Assembly (NCBI RefSeq): GCF_900116115.1
Contig: NZ_FOZP01000007.1
Location: forward strand, 62,001 to 126,000
Direction of reading: 5' to 3'
Origin: Lutibacter maritimus
GTDB lineage: Bacteria > Bacteroidota > Bacteroidia > Flavobacteriales > Flavobacteriaceae
Length of the DNA: 64,000 nucleotides
The notes below the pieces were generated by a model. It did no database searches. It had not been told where the DNA came from and worked only from the letters and a program-made list of their open reading frames with translations. Both the position numbers and the translations under genes were made by a program. Below are positions 1 to 8,418 of the stretch, in pieces. Position 1 is the first letter of the stretch; each line of letters starts with the position of its first letter.

Positions 1-523
1 AAATAGCATTTCGCAGTTAATTGAGGTAGATAAAAAACTTGCACAAAATACCTTAGCCGATTTTAGTGATTTATTAAGAGATATTGTTTACTTAAAAGAT
101 ACAAATTTTTTAAATCTTGGAAAGGAGATTGATATTTTAAATCGTTATTTAGATATAATGAGTATTAGATTTTCAGATCATTTGGTAATAAACATAAATA
201 TCCAAGAAGGGCTAGAAGATGTTTTAATTCCAAGTTTAATAATTCAGCCAATAATAGAAAACTCTTTTAATCATGGATATTCTGATGAAAACACAAGTCT
301 AAAAATTGAAATATCAATAAAACAAAATAAAGATAACTTAGAAGTTAAAATTAAAAATGATGGAGCCCCATTATCCCAAAAGAATATTATTTATGGAACT
401 GGTTTAAAGAACACAATAGAGCGTTTAGAAACATTGTATAACGATTATAAGTTCTCAATAAAAAATATTCCAAATAAAAAAGGAGTTGTTACTAAGCTTA
501 TATTTCCTATAAAATATGATTAA
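1..523 (+). CDS. LytS/YehU-type sensor histidine kinase, C-terminal part (5' end outside window)
   Basis: The reading frame is open from base 2, so the gene is cut by the left window edge; the first ATG in the window (158) lies inside the protein. The upstream residues (NSISQLIEVDKKLAQNTL, then LLRDIVYLKD) match the His_kinase region of LytS-type kinases just after the phospho-acceptor histidine. An HATPase fold follows, with an N-box (QPIIENSFNHGY) and a G-box (YGTGLKNTIERL). Such kinases phosphorylate a LytTR response regulator, which is not visible here and may lie to the left. The stop overlaps the start of the next gene by 8 bases, so the two are probably co-transcribed. Confidence 0.85.
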   Translation, partial: NSISQLIEVDKKLAQNTLADFSDLLRDIVYLKDTNFLNLGKEIDILNRYLDIMSIRFSDHLVININIQEGLEDVLIPSLIIQPIIENSFNHGYSDENTSLKIEISIKQNKDNLEVKIKNDGAPLSQKNIIYGTGLKNTIERLETLYNDYKFSIKNIPNKKGVVTKLIFPIKYD

Positions 524-1082
524 AAAGATAAACAATTATGTATCAAGAAAAAACACTTTTAAAAGAGTTTTTTTTCTTTTTTTGGCAACAAATGTTATTT
601 ATGGAATAATCATTTTTGTAACTATTCCTAAAGTTATGAAATACTCAGACGGCATGAAGATTTTAGATATGTTGCCTATGGGTTATAACGCAGAATACGT
701 AAAAAACCTATTTGTTACTTTAGGTGAAAACGGCAGACATACATACTTGTTTGAACAAATTCCTTTTGATATGATCTATCCTGGTTTGTTTGGGCTAACA
801 TATAGTTTAATAATTTTTTATTTATCAAAAAAAATAAATTTTGATAATTTGTCAATTTACAAAATTGCTTTACTTCCTATGTTCGCTGGAATATTTGATT
901 ATTTAGAAAACATAGGGGTTATTTTCTTGCTTACAAAATTTCCTGATTTAAATGAGAAAGTTGTTGGCACTTCTTCTCTTTTTAGTCTCGGTAAAAGTTT
1001 ATTTACTACACTTACATTCTTAACAATTATAACTCTTCTGTTCTTAATGGTGTCTAAAAAAATTAAAATGAATAAGAAATAA
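516..1082 (+). CDS. Uncharacterised four-helix membrane protein
   Basis: This 188-residue protein has about four hydrophobic segments (near residues 18-38, 85-105, 115-140 and 155-180) and short lysine-rich ends, so it is an integral inner-membrane protein. I recognise no enzyme motif. It starts inside the last codons of the histidine kinase (8-base overlap), which suggests translational coupling and a link to that signalling pathway, but its function is unknown. The next gene is convergent. Confidence 0.75.
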   Translation: MIKKINNYVSRKNTFKRVFFLFLATNVIYGIIIFVTIPKVMKYSDGMKILDMLPMGYNAEYVKNLFVTLGENGRHTYLFEQIPFDMIYPGLFGLTYSLIIFYLSKKINFDNLSIYKIALLPMFAGIFDYLENIGVIFLLTKFPDLNEKVVGTSSLFSLGKSLFTTLTFLTIITLLFLMVSKKIKMNKK

Positions 1083-1091
1083 GGTTTAAAA

Positions 1092-1946
1092 TTAAAAAGT
1101 TATTTCTCTAATTAAACCCAATTTATGTTCAAGAATATAAAGCTTTCCATTTGAAGCATCAATAGCACAACTATTTGGCATATTAAACTCTGATGCTTTC
1201 AATGTGCCGTCAGTTACATTTTCCTCCCCAGTTCCTGCGAAATGTTCTAATTTCCCATTTAACACATTGTATCTGAATATTTTTCTCAAATTAGGACTAG
1301 GTAAATAAACATAGTGATCAAAATAAGTTATTTGATTTATTTTAGCATTTGGGATTGATGCAGGTTTACTCATTTGCTTATTAACACCAACCTTAAACAA
1401 ATCTCCTCCTACAAAATTTGTAGTATAAATATTCTTTTGATTGTCAAATATGATTCCAATTGCATCTTGTAAACCGTTGCCAGTAAAATATTCTACAAAA
1501 CTACCATCAGGTTTAAACTTGAGTATTTTGCCTCCAGTGCCACTAAAACCAGCACCATATAATGTTACGAAAATATCATCATTTTCATCAACTGCAAGCC
1601 CAGCAGGACCATCAAGATTTTTGGCAAAATCACTAACCACTTTATTTGGTGTAATTTTGATTATTGAATTCCCCGTGTAATTGGAGACATATAAATTTCC
1701 TTTGGAATCAAACCCCATACCAACGGGACCAGGTAAATCATCAATGTAGGTTGAGACCTTACCGTTTGGGGTTACCTTTAAAATGGTTGTTTTATTATAG
1801 CCTCCTGAAACCAAAATATCTCCATCTGGTGTAACTATCATACCATCTCCATAATTAGACTCTATTTTGGCCAATGTACTTACATCTTGGGAAAAAATGG
1901 CGGTAAAACTAATCAATGCTATAATTACCATAGGCAATCTTTTCAT
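1092..1946 (-). CDS. Exported NHL/SMP-30-like beta-propeller protein
   Basis: A signal peptide (MKRLPMVIIALISFTAIFSQ) precedes repeated blade motifs such as GPVGMGFDSKGNLYVSNY, GPAGLAVDENDDIFVTLYG and DAIGIIFDNQKNIYTTNF, typical of NHL or SMP-30/gluconolactonase propellers. Five to six blades fit in 284 residues. Family members bind or hydrolyse small lactones or act as binding scaffolds; no catalytic set can be assigned from the sequence alone. It lies 2 bases downstream of the penicillin-acylase-like gene on the same strand and probably forms an operon with it, so the two may act in the same periplasmic process. Confidence 0.8.
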   Translation of the reverse strand: MKRLPMVIIALISFTAIFSQDVSTLAKIESNYGDGMIVTPDGDILVSGGYNKTTILKVTPNGKVSTYIDDLPGPVGMGFDSKGNLYVSNYTGNSIIKITPNKVVSDFAKNLDGPAGLAVDENDDIFVTLYGAGFSGTGGKILKFKPDGSFVEYFTGNGLQDAIGIIFDNQKNIYTTNFVGGDLFKVGVNKQMSKPASIPNAKINQITYFDHYVYLPSPNLRKIFRYNVLNGKLEHFAGTGEENVTDGTLKASEFNMPNSCAIDASNGKLYILEHKLGLIREITF

Positions 1947-1948
1947 AG

Positions 1949-4030
1949 TTATATTTTTTTAATGTTTAAAATTTCCTGTTTGGTTGTATTCTTTTTAATA
2001 TCTGCTTCATAAAACCAAATATCCCTAATTTGGCGCTTTGCCATTAAAGCTAATTGATCGCCTTTGAAAGGCGATTTGTTTTGAGAGGCATTTCCATAAC
2101 TAAGGAGTCCTTTCGCTCTGATTTTTTCACCAAACTCTACTACAGAAGTGTAAGCTGATCCGCCTAATAAAGTAAATTCCTTAGGAGACATTGGTCTGTA
2201 AAAACCAGCATTAAAAGAGCCAACTTCACTTAAACCTAGACTACCTTCAAACGATTTGTCTGCAAAATTGGTTTTGTAAACAGCCCCATAAGAAACCTCT
2301 AAATCTTTATATTTTTCTTGGGTAAGTATGGCTGCATCAAGCAAAGATGCCTTAGCATTGTCTGTTAATATATTAGGAGTATTCAGTGGATTCTCTTCAG
2401 AGAATTTAATTTTGAAAATGTCCATCGAATTCGATGAAACATACCAATTAATAAATAGTACAGCTCCTTTACTGTTTGTATCCAACTTTCTGTCCCAATT
2501 CTTAAGAGCAATTGCAGCTTTATTTAATAAGGTGTCTTTTGAATGCATTCCGTAGTCTACCAATTCATCAATCGTTCTATCTGCTAATTCAGAATAGGTT
2601 GAGGTGGATAAATTGACTACATCATCAAAATCAAACCTATCCATGCTAAGAAGCATTTTAATTGACCTTCTAGCTCTATTATCAAAATTTGTATAAAGTT
2701 GAGACGAAATATATGATGGAAAGTTTTCAGGTTGTCTTAAAAATGGGTAGGTACTTGTCCATGGTCCATTATTTGAATTGGCTAAGAAACCCGAATTTGG
2801 ATTTTTGATCTTTGGCAATTCTTCATAATTAACAAACTCAGTGACAAGAGCTCCAGGCCTTGTTGACTTTATGATACCCGACCAGTCATTTAAAGTTCCA
2901 TTTGGTCTTTTTGGAATAATACCATTGTACAAATAAAATATTGTTCCTTTTTTATCTGCATAAATAATATTTTGAAGTGGTAATTGTAAAGTTTTTAAGG
3001 CTTTCTCAAATTCATTAAAATTATTTGATTTGGCCATATCTAAAAACTGTTTTGTAAAAAAAGGCCTATCCAATCCTGATAACCTTAAAGCTAAAGCTTT
3101 CCCATTTTTTTCTTCTACAACAAAACCATAATCTGACTCTTTAACTTGAATTGTTTTGGTAATCATGGAATCGTTTTCTTTTACTTTATAAGTTGTTTCA
3201 GTAATTATAAAAGGTTTTAATTGCTCCTTTATCTTATAAGAATCTTCTTTTACCTCTAATTCAATCAAGTCCATAGTATCAGCTTGATTGAAAGTCATAC
3301 CCCAACCAAGTTTACTATTAAAACCCATTGCAATAGTTGGACTTCCAACTAAAGTTATACCATAAATGTTGGTGTTTTTACTTTTAAGGTGAGCTTCAAA
3401 AAATAAATAATCGTCAAACCAAGGTGGATGTGGCTGGGTAAGCAATATTGTATTTCCTGTTTTTGATTTTGAGGGACCAATGGCCCAAGCGTTAGATCCT
3501 GCTGTTTTCCATTCTTTAGCTTCTGGTTGTAAAGAAAATGCACCAACCATGAGATGATAACTTAATTGCAATTTAGCAAAGGGATCGAATTTGGTAATTG
3601 GCAAAATAACTTTCAAATCATCATTTATCTTATCTGGATTATTGGAACAATAATCATTCATACCTTTAATAAAGGCCTCAATTATTTTTTTTGTCTGTTT
3701 ATCTTGAAGAAAATACCATTGTTCAGCTCTTTTAGGAATATTCAATTTAATTAAAAGAACATCACTTGCTTCATTTTGTGAACCTCCAAAATATTCAGAA
3801 GATCTTCCTCTTGCTTTTCCATAAGATTTTAGAATTAAATTACCATGTGCCTCCATTTGAGCCCAACCAAAGCCGTAAAAAATTTCGGTATCCAAATCAC
3901 CTTTTATATGAGGAATTCCCCATGTGTCCCAATTAATTGTTACTGTTTCATTTTCTTGACTATAGGTTACGCCAATAAATATTATTATTAAAAATAATTT
4001 GTTGATTTTTAAAAGAATATTTTTTCTCAT
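1949..4030 (-). CDS. Penicillin acylase family (S45) N-terminal-nucleophile hydrolase
   Basis: A 693-residue exported amidohydrolase precursor with a signal peptide (roughly residues 1-24). The self-processing site is at residues 178-182 (GSNAW); Ser179 would become the N-terminal nucleophile of the beta chain. Oxyanion-hole regions are recognisable (GWGMTFNQADTMDL and LANSNNGPW). Family members cleave amide bonds of acylated compounds such as penicillins, acyl-homoserine lactones, aculeacin or N-acyl amino acids; the substrate cannot be read from the sequence. It is followed 2 bases later by the beta-propeller gene and preceded by an NTF2-like gene on the same strand. No beta-lactam genes are nearby, so a role in N-acyl amide turnover or signal quenching is more likely than antibiotic resistance, which is inference. 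Confidence 0.9.
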   Translation of the reverse strand: MRKNILLKINKLFLIIIFIGVTYSQENETVTINWDTWGIPHIKGDLDTEIFYGFGWAQMEAHGNLILKSYGKARGRSSEYFGGSQNEASDVLLIKLNIPKRAEQWYFLQDKQTKKIIEAFIKGMNDYCSNNPDKINDDLKVILPITKFDPFAKLQLSYHLMVGAFSLQPEAKEWKTAGSNAWAIGPSKSKTGNTILLTQPHPPWFDDYLFFEAHLKSKNTNIYGITLVGSPTIAMGFNSKLGWGMTFNQADTMDLIELEVKEDSYKIKEQLKPFIITETTYKVKENDSMITKTIQVKESDYGFVVEEKNGKALALRLSGLDRPFFTKQFLDMAKSNNFNEFEKALKTLQLPLQNIIYADKKGTIFYLYNGIIPKRPNGTLNDWSGIIKSTRPGALVTEFVNYEELPKIKNPNSGFLANSNNGPWTSTYPFLRQPENFPSYISSQLYTNFDNRARRSIKMLLSMDRFDFDDVVNLSTSTYSELADRTIDELVDYGMHSKDTLLNKAAIALKNWDRKLDTNSKGAVLFINWYVSSNSMDIFKIKFSEENPLNTPNILTDNAKASLLDAAILTQEKYKDLEVSYGAVYKTNFADKSFEGSLGLSEVGSFNAGFYRPMSPKEFTLLGGSAYTSVVEFGEKIRAKGLLSYGNASQNKSPFKGDQLALMAKRQIRDIWFYEADIKKNTTKQEILNIKKI

Positions 4031-4092
4031 ATAATGAATTTATATAATTTCAGTATTATTAAAGTATGTTTTTTTTAGAATTTTTATTGTTC

Positions 4093-4644
4093 TTAATTAT
4101 TAAGTTGGGCTTTAATTTGTTTTTTATATGTATTATAGTCCCCATAATCTTTATGGCTTATTATTCTAGCGTTTTTAATTTGAAGAATTGTTAAAAATGG
4201 AATAGAAATCAAAATTTTGTCAGAAGTGTTTTTACCAAACCAAGAATTTGGTATTAAACTTTCAAAAGTAGAATTAATTATGATGAATGATCCAGACTCA
4301 AATATTTTTTCAATTTTAAAATCAACATAAGGTGGTTTATCATTTTCAAAACCACCCTTAAAAACATTTTTGAAGAAAGCAAGAACATTTTCTTTTCCAT
4401 GAAAATCAAACTTTTGGTCAAATGCTTCACTTCCCGTAAGATCTTCAAAATGTATATCTTCACTATGATATGTCTTCATTGTATCAAAATCCCATTTGCC
4501 ATAGGCTTTCATGTATTCTATAGCTAAAATTTTTGTAGATTGACTTTCTGAATCTGATTGAGAGTAAAATAAAATAGGTGTTAATATGTATAATAAAAAG
4601 AGAGTATACTTTGTTTTAATTTTAAATTGATAAAAGAATGACAT
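4093..4644 (-). CDS. Exported NTF2-like/SnoaL-like protein
   Basis: The start chosen is the Met at 4644, because the sequence after it (MSFFYQFKIKTKYTLFLLYI, then LTPILFYSQ) reads as a signal peptide; an ORF extension to 4686 adds 14 residues in front of it. The mature part has the NTF2-like pattern: a helix with YMKAYGKWDFDTMKTYHSEDIHFED, then FHGKENVLAFFKNVF and beta strands. Such folds bind small ligands or act as cyclases, isomerases or accessory domains. It lies upstream of the S45 hydrolase on the same strand with a 62-base gap, and may belong to the same transcription unit. The exact role is unknown. Confidence 0.7.
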   Translation of the reverse strand: MSFFYQFKIKTKYTLFLLYILTPILFYSQSDSESQSTKILAIEYMKAYGKWDFDTMKTYHSEDIHFEDLTGSEAFDQKFDFHGKENVLAFFKNVFKGGFENDKPPYVDFKIEKIFESGSFIIINSTFESLIPNSWFGKNTSDKILISIPFLTILQIKNARIISHKDYGDYNTYKKQIKAQLNN

Positions 4645-5314
4645 TACAACTAACTTTATTAGAAAATTAGGCACTAATATCAGCAAAGTAATTTATTATA
4701 TTATTATTTTGAATTGGATCTATTAAAATATGATGTAAAACATTAAAATATTGATTTTTTTGAATTGTTATCATTTATTAAAAAATGTAAAATTCAATAA
4801 AAATATATAATTATCATACAAATAAATAAAGTAAGTCATGCCTTTCTTTTTTCCTAACACGCATAAAAAAATAATTAAACTATCCATATCACATTAAAAA
4901 CCTAGACAATTGTTTAAGATTTGAAAAACAACAGGAAAGTAATAATACTAAATATAAATACCATTTAAATCATAATTAATAGGATTCAAATCATTTTAAA
5001 ATGATTTGAACAACTGTTCATTATTTTTAATGAATGATATAATTCATATTTTTTGGATAAGTCAACAAGAACCTTAGATCCCATTTCATTGAAGACATTA
5101 AATCATATCAGAAAAACCTTGTTAATTCAAAAAATATTGAAAATTTATATGTGAAAACGCAAGGTAATATTTAATATCAAATTTAGTTAAAAAACTATGA
5201 TTCTTGCGTCTGTCATTTTTTTTGACTGAATTTGGGAATCCTACAAAATAAATTTAAATGTATGATAGTCCATGATTTATAAAAAAATATAAACTAAAAA
5301 ATAAAAACAGCAAC
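4645..5314. other. AT-rich intergenic region with inverted repeats, no gene seen
   Basis: About 0.65 kb between divergently oriented genes. Neither strand has a convincing coding frame; the longest ATG-initiated stretches are around 20 codons (for example at 4837). It contains a cluster of inverted repeats at 4985-5035 (listed separately). It presumably carries the promoters of the NTF2-like gene and the M61-like peptidase, but no clear TAnnTTTG box was found close to 5315. Confidence 0.6.
4985..5035. repeat. Cluster of three adjoining inverted repeats
   Basis: Positions 4985-5010 form a perfect 26-base palindrome (half-site TTCAAATCATTTT). It shares its last bases with TGAACA-AC-TGTTCA (5007-5020), which in turn adjoins TCATT-ATTTTT-AATGA (5018-5033). 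No T-run follows, so this is not a classic terminator. It lies about 280 bases upstream of the M61-like gene and could be a regulator site or a structured RNA leader; this is inference. Confidence 0.5.
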
Positions 5315-6817
5315 ATGATAATTCCTAAAAAAGTTCTTTTAACTATTTCTATAGTATTATTTTCATTTACAAGTTACTCACTAGGAAGAACGATTCCAAT
5401 TTCAAAATATCATTTAAAGATTTCAAAAGAAAACTTGAGGGTTGTAGAAGTCAATGCCTCTTTTGAAGTCCAAGAATCATATTTGGAAATGAGGCCATGG
5501 GGATTTCCACCAGAAATAGAAAGAGGTTGGGCTAAATTTGTTGATATAAAATCTGTTACGGACAGTAAAGGTGAACCAATTAATTTTGTTTGGAACGATG
5601 AGTTAGAAAAGTGGAAATTAGATATTTCAAAAAATAGCTTAATAAACCTCAACTATCAAGTAGAATTATCACATGATAAATACAACTGGGATGCAGGGGG
5701 TGGTATTGATGGAAGGCCCACAGTGTGGAAAGATAATACCATATTCTGGGTTTCATCTGCTCTAATTGTTTTTTCAGAGGGACATAATAACCAAAAGGCA
5801 GAAATAACTTTTGATGTTCCAAAAGATTGGAAAGTTTCGACTGCATGGGTGAAATTATCAAACAGAAAATTTGTGTCTAATAGTATTGATGAGCTAATCA
5901 ATAATTTAATAATGATTGGTCACCATGAAGAAAGACTTATCAAACATGATAATATGTCAATTACCATTGCAACACCATCTAATTTTAAACATAGAATAGA
6001 TTTAATTGAACAAAGTTTAGAAAAAGTTTTGCCAGCCTATAAAAATATTTTTGGAGAATTACCAACTGCTAATTACTTAGTTTGTGCCTCTAAAAACACA
6101 ATACAAGATGGTGAGGCGTATACAAATAGTTTTCATCAAATGTTCATAGATAAGGATTTGGAATACAATAAAATGGTTTGGGCTAACACACTTGCCCATG
6201 AAATGTTTCACTATTGGAATGGTACAAATTTTATTTTTAGTGATGATTATGCTGGAAATTATTGGTTTTCTGAAGGATTTACTAATTATTATTCTAGCCT
6301 AACCTTACTTAGGACAGGAATTATAAATGAAGAAGAGTATCTTCGTTTTTTAGCTTTTCAATTTTCTAAACTTCATTATTCACAAATAAACTCTAATGAA
6401 AAAACAAGTCTGATAGAAGCTGGCAAAAGCAAGATAAATAATTGGCATTTCATTTATGGTGGTGGTACTTCCATTGCTTTCATATTGGATGTTCAGATTC
6501 GGTCCAATACAAAGGGAAGGAAATCATTGGATGATTTTATGAAAGTACTCTATTCCAAATATGGTAAGTTGTATAAATCCATAAGTATTGAAATTCAAAT
6601 AGAAGAATTGAATCATTTAACTAATTCTAATTTTAAGTCTTTTTATAATGATTATATCATTGGAAAAGATTCACTCTTGGATGCTATTGTAAAGGCTTGT
6701 GATAAAGCTGGGTTAGCCATTAGTCATTATCAAAGTGAATTTTATTTGACCCCTAAAAAAGATAAACCTGACAGTATCTACCAATCGATTATCACTCCTA
6801 CAAGATATATTGATTAG
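5315..6817 (+). CDS. Exported M61-like (glycyl aminopeptidase) metallopeptidase
   Basis: A 500-residue protein with an N-terminal signal peptide (residues 1-24). The zinc site is complete: HEMFHYWN puts the HExxH ligands at His295 and His299 with catalytic Glu296, and EGFTNYY supplies Glu320 as third ligand. HExxHxWN is characteristic of family M61, close to M1. The N-terminal half (residues 30-240) is beta-rich, as in M61 enzymes. No C-terminal PDZ domain, present in many M61 members, is evident. It is monocistronic, flanked by a non-coding gap upstream and an insertion-sequence scar downstream. It probably trims peptides in the periplasm. Confidence 0.85.
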   Translation: MIIPKKVLLTISIVLFSFTSYSLGRTIPISKYHLKISKENLRVVEVNASFEVQESYLEMRPWGFPPEIERGWAKFVDIKSVTDSKGEPINFVWNDELEKWKLDISKNSLINLNYQVELSHDKYNWDAGGGIDGRPTVWKDNTIFWVSSALIVFSEGHNNQKAEITFDVPKDWKVSTAWVKLSNRKFVSNSIDELINNLIMIGHHEERLIKHDNMSITIATPSNFKHRIDLIEQSLEKVLPAYKNIFGELPTANYLVCASKNTIQDGEAYTNSFHQMFIDKDLEYNKMVWANTLAHEMFHYWNGTNFIFSDDYAGNYWFSEGFTNYYSSLTLLRTGIINEEEYLRFLAFQFSKLHYSQINSNEKTSLIEAGKSKINNWHFIYGGGTSIAFILDVQIRSNTKGRKSLDDFMKVLYSKYGKLYKSISIEIQIEELNHLTNSNFKSFYNDYIIGKDSLLDAIVKACDKAGLAISHYQSEFYLTPKKDKPDSIYQSIITPTRYID

Positions 6818-6964
6818 TGATTATATTGTAAAATTATAATCGCAATAATATCACTATTAGCCACATCAGACTATAGAATGAATTTAAATTACTAACCGAG
6901 CAAATTTTAAATTAATGAATAACAATACCTATTAAAATGAAAAAATATCTTACCTCTGATCTTG

Positions 6965-7790
6965 TGAATGGAAATATTCACTTCTTTAGGTGTTTTATAA
7001 TTTAAAGAGGAATGTAATCTTCTTCTATGGTTTTATAACTATGATGACAAATCAATTCAGACTTAAGTGTTTTAAAAAATGATTCCGCTACAGCATTATC
7101 ACAACAATTTCCTTTTCTACTCATACCTTGAGTAATTAGTTTATTTGATTTTAGATATTTTCTAAACTCTTTACTAGCATATTGGATTCCTCTATCGGAA
7201 TGAAAAAGTAAAGGCTTGTCAATTTTCCTTTTTGATACTCGCATTTTCCAATCTGGAATAATAGTTTCATTTGTGTACAACGTTGTACTCAACGCCCAAC
7301 CAATAACTTGTCTAACATATAAATCAATAACAGTCGTAAGAAACAACCAACCTTGTTTGGTTTGTATATAGGTAATATCAGATACTCAGGCTTCGTTCAA
7401 ATCATTAGGAGTAAAGTTTCTATTTAAATAATTTCTGTAAATAGGGTATCGATGGTTAGAGTTCGTTGCAATACGATATTTTCTGATTGCCTTACTTCTC
7501 ATACCATTCAATCTCATTAATTTAGCCACCCTTCTTTTTGAAATTTAATAGCCTTGCCTATTTAACTCAGCTGTTATTCTAGGACTTACATAAGTTTTCG
7601 GACTGCTATCAAAAATATTTTTTAATAAATCGCTGAATAAACTGTTTTCTAAGGCTTGATTAGAAGGACCACAACTAAAACCACCTATAATAACTACTTC
7701 TACTTACTTTTAATATTTTACACATCTTCTCTACAGGAAATAAATGTTTATAACTCGCTATAAATTGATAGACTTCCCATCGCTCATGGA
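6965..7790 (-). pseudogene. IS3-family orfB (DDE transposase) remnant
   Basis: The order is VYQFIASYKHLFPVEKM, SRSSYYRWF, then after a frame break CGPSNQALENSLFSDLL, ITAELNRQGY, an in-frame TAA (7545-7547), ISKRRVAKLMRLNGMRSKAI, an in-frame TGA (7386-7388) replacing the Trp of EAWVSDITY, and an intact stretch 7002-7346 with FHSDRGIQYAS and the catalytic-Glu motif NAVAESFFKTLK. After KTIEE the frame jumps to RRLHSSLNYKTPKEVNIS, so roughly 25 codons are missing between two GAAGA-like words. All three acidic residues of the DDE triad are recognisable, but the protein cannot be made. Confidence 0.85.
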
Positions 7791-8056
7791 AAAGATATGA
7801 ACGGCTTTTTTTTAATATTTCAAGCTCCAATTGAGTTTCCTTAAGTGACTTATGCAGTTGTTTGACTTCCAATGAATCTTCATTCTTTTTTGCTACTGCT
7901 GTTAAACTTAGATGTTTCTCTGTAGGTAGCTCTCCACTTATAAATACGTTGAACTTGAACACCAAATTCATTGGCTAATTCCTTTATGTTATCTCGTTTA
8001 TAACTTAAGCGAACTGCTTCTAATTTAAATTCAGTACTGTAATGTCGTTTTCCCAT
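7785..8056 (-). pseudogene. IS3-family orfA (HTH) remnant
   Basis: From the ATG at 8056 the frame reads MGKRHYSTEFKLEAVRLSYK and then KELANEFGVQVQRIYKWRA, the helix-turn-helix of IS3 OrfA. It ends at a TGA at 7880-7882 after only 58 codons. The rest of OrfA (LTAVAKKNEDSLEVKQL, then the coiled coil LKETQLELEILKK) continues in another frame, so a small indel lies near 7900-7925. The coiled coil runs on without interruption into OrfB-like residues. Confidence 0.8.
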
Positions 8057-8136
8057 AATTCTAAGATATCTGCTTTTATTTAAACAGTCTTAAAATAATG
8101 TCTGTGTAAATGTAGTAACTCCAACTGTTTAATTGT

Positions 8137-8186
8137 TGGGTTTGTAGACTGACTCGAACCAGTGACTTTCGGGTTATGAGTCCAAA
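8137..8186 (-). pseudogene. 3' half of a tRNA-Met (anticodon CAT)
   Basis: On the minus strand the anticodon loop CTCATAA is followed by CCCGA, then a T arm (ACTGGTTCGAGTCAGT) and an acceptor-like TACAAACCCA. This is the 3' half of a Met tRNA. The T stem lacks one C compared with the usual CCAGT, the 5' anticodon strand TTGGA pairs imperfectly with CCCGA, and no D arm or 5' acceptor strand precedes it. It is therefore a non-functional fragment. 3' tRNA halves are typical leftovers of integrative elements that use tRNA genes as attachment sites. It lies just beside the IS3 remnant. Confidence 0.7.
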
Positions 8187-8380
8187 ACTTAAATAATCTA
8201 GATCAATGAAATTTTTACTTCACAAAAAATTAAAAAGAGGCAAATTATGTTAAAATTCTTAAAAAAATGTTAAAGTTTAATATCTAGAGACTGATTCGGT
8301 GTCAGTAAATTTTAGGATACTTTTTAACCCCTTATAAACACTGTATTTTTTAATTTTTGGATAGATCCTCTTTCTCAGCT

Positions 8381-8416
8381 AAAACCCTATAAGTCAATGA
8401 TTTATAGGGGTTTTTT
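8381..8416 (-). terminator. Hairpin terminator after ppk2
   Basis: The stem CCCTATAA/TTATAGGG with an 8-9 base loop is flanked by A-rich and T-rich tracts on both sides, so it can terminate in either direction. It ends 2 bases from the ppk2 stop codon and so most likely serves that gene. Confidence 0.7.
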
Positions 8417-8418
8417 AT

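Larger units (their letters stand above)
6961..8056 (-). mobile_element. Decayed IS3-family insertion sequence
   Basis: Remains of an IS3-family element read from right to left (orfA then orfB). The pieces are alignable in order, but at least two in-frame stops, frame breaks in orfA and near 7676, and a C-terminal deletion destroy it. Terminal inverted repeats and a target duplication could not be identified, so the outer limits are approximate (orfA start to the last orfB-like codons). It cannot encode a working transposase. It lies directly beside a truncated tRNA-Met, so the spot has hosted more than one rearrangement. Confidence 0.85.
8057..8418. other. Non-coding scar between IS3 remnant and ppk2
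   Basis: This 362-base stretch has no open frame. It holds the tRNA-Met 3' fragment (8137-8186) and the hairpin at 8381-8416, both described separately. The rest is AT-rich sequence without recognised features. Confidence 0.6.

Noticed and set aside
1441-1680. Open frames antisense to long genes (for example 1441-1680 +, 50625-51254 + and 18552-18920 -)
   Set aside because: They are shadows of strongly coding frames on the opposite strand, with no recognisable domains or promoters.
1949-4030. Penicillin acylase as a beta-lactam resistance gene
   Set aside because: The family name reflects one substrate only. No resistance context is present, and most relatives act on other acyl amides.
8290-8306. 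ACTGA-TTCGGTG-TCAGT looks like a tRNA T arm on the plus strand
   Set aside because: The loop lacks the conserved A58, no acceptor or anticodon arm is around it, and such a short stem can arise by chance.
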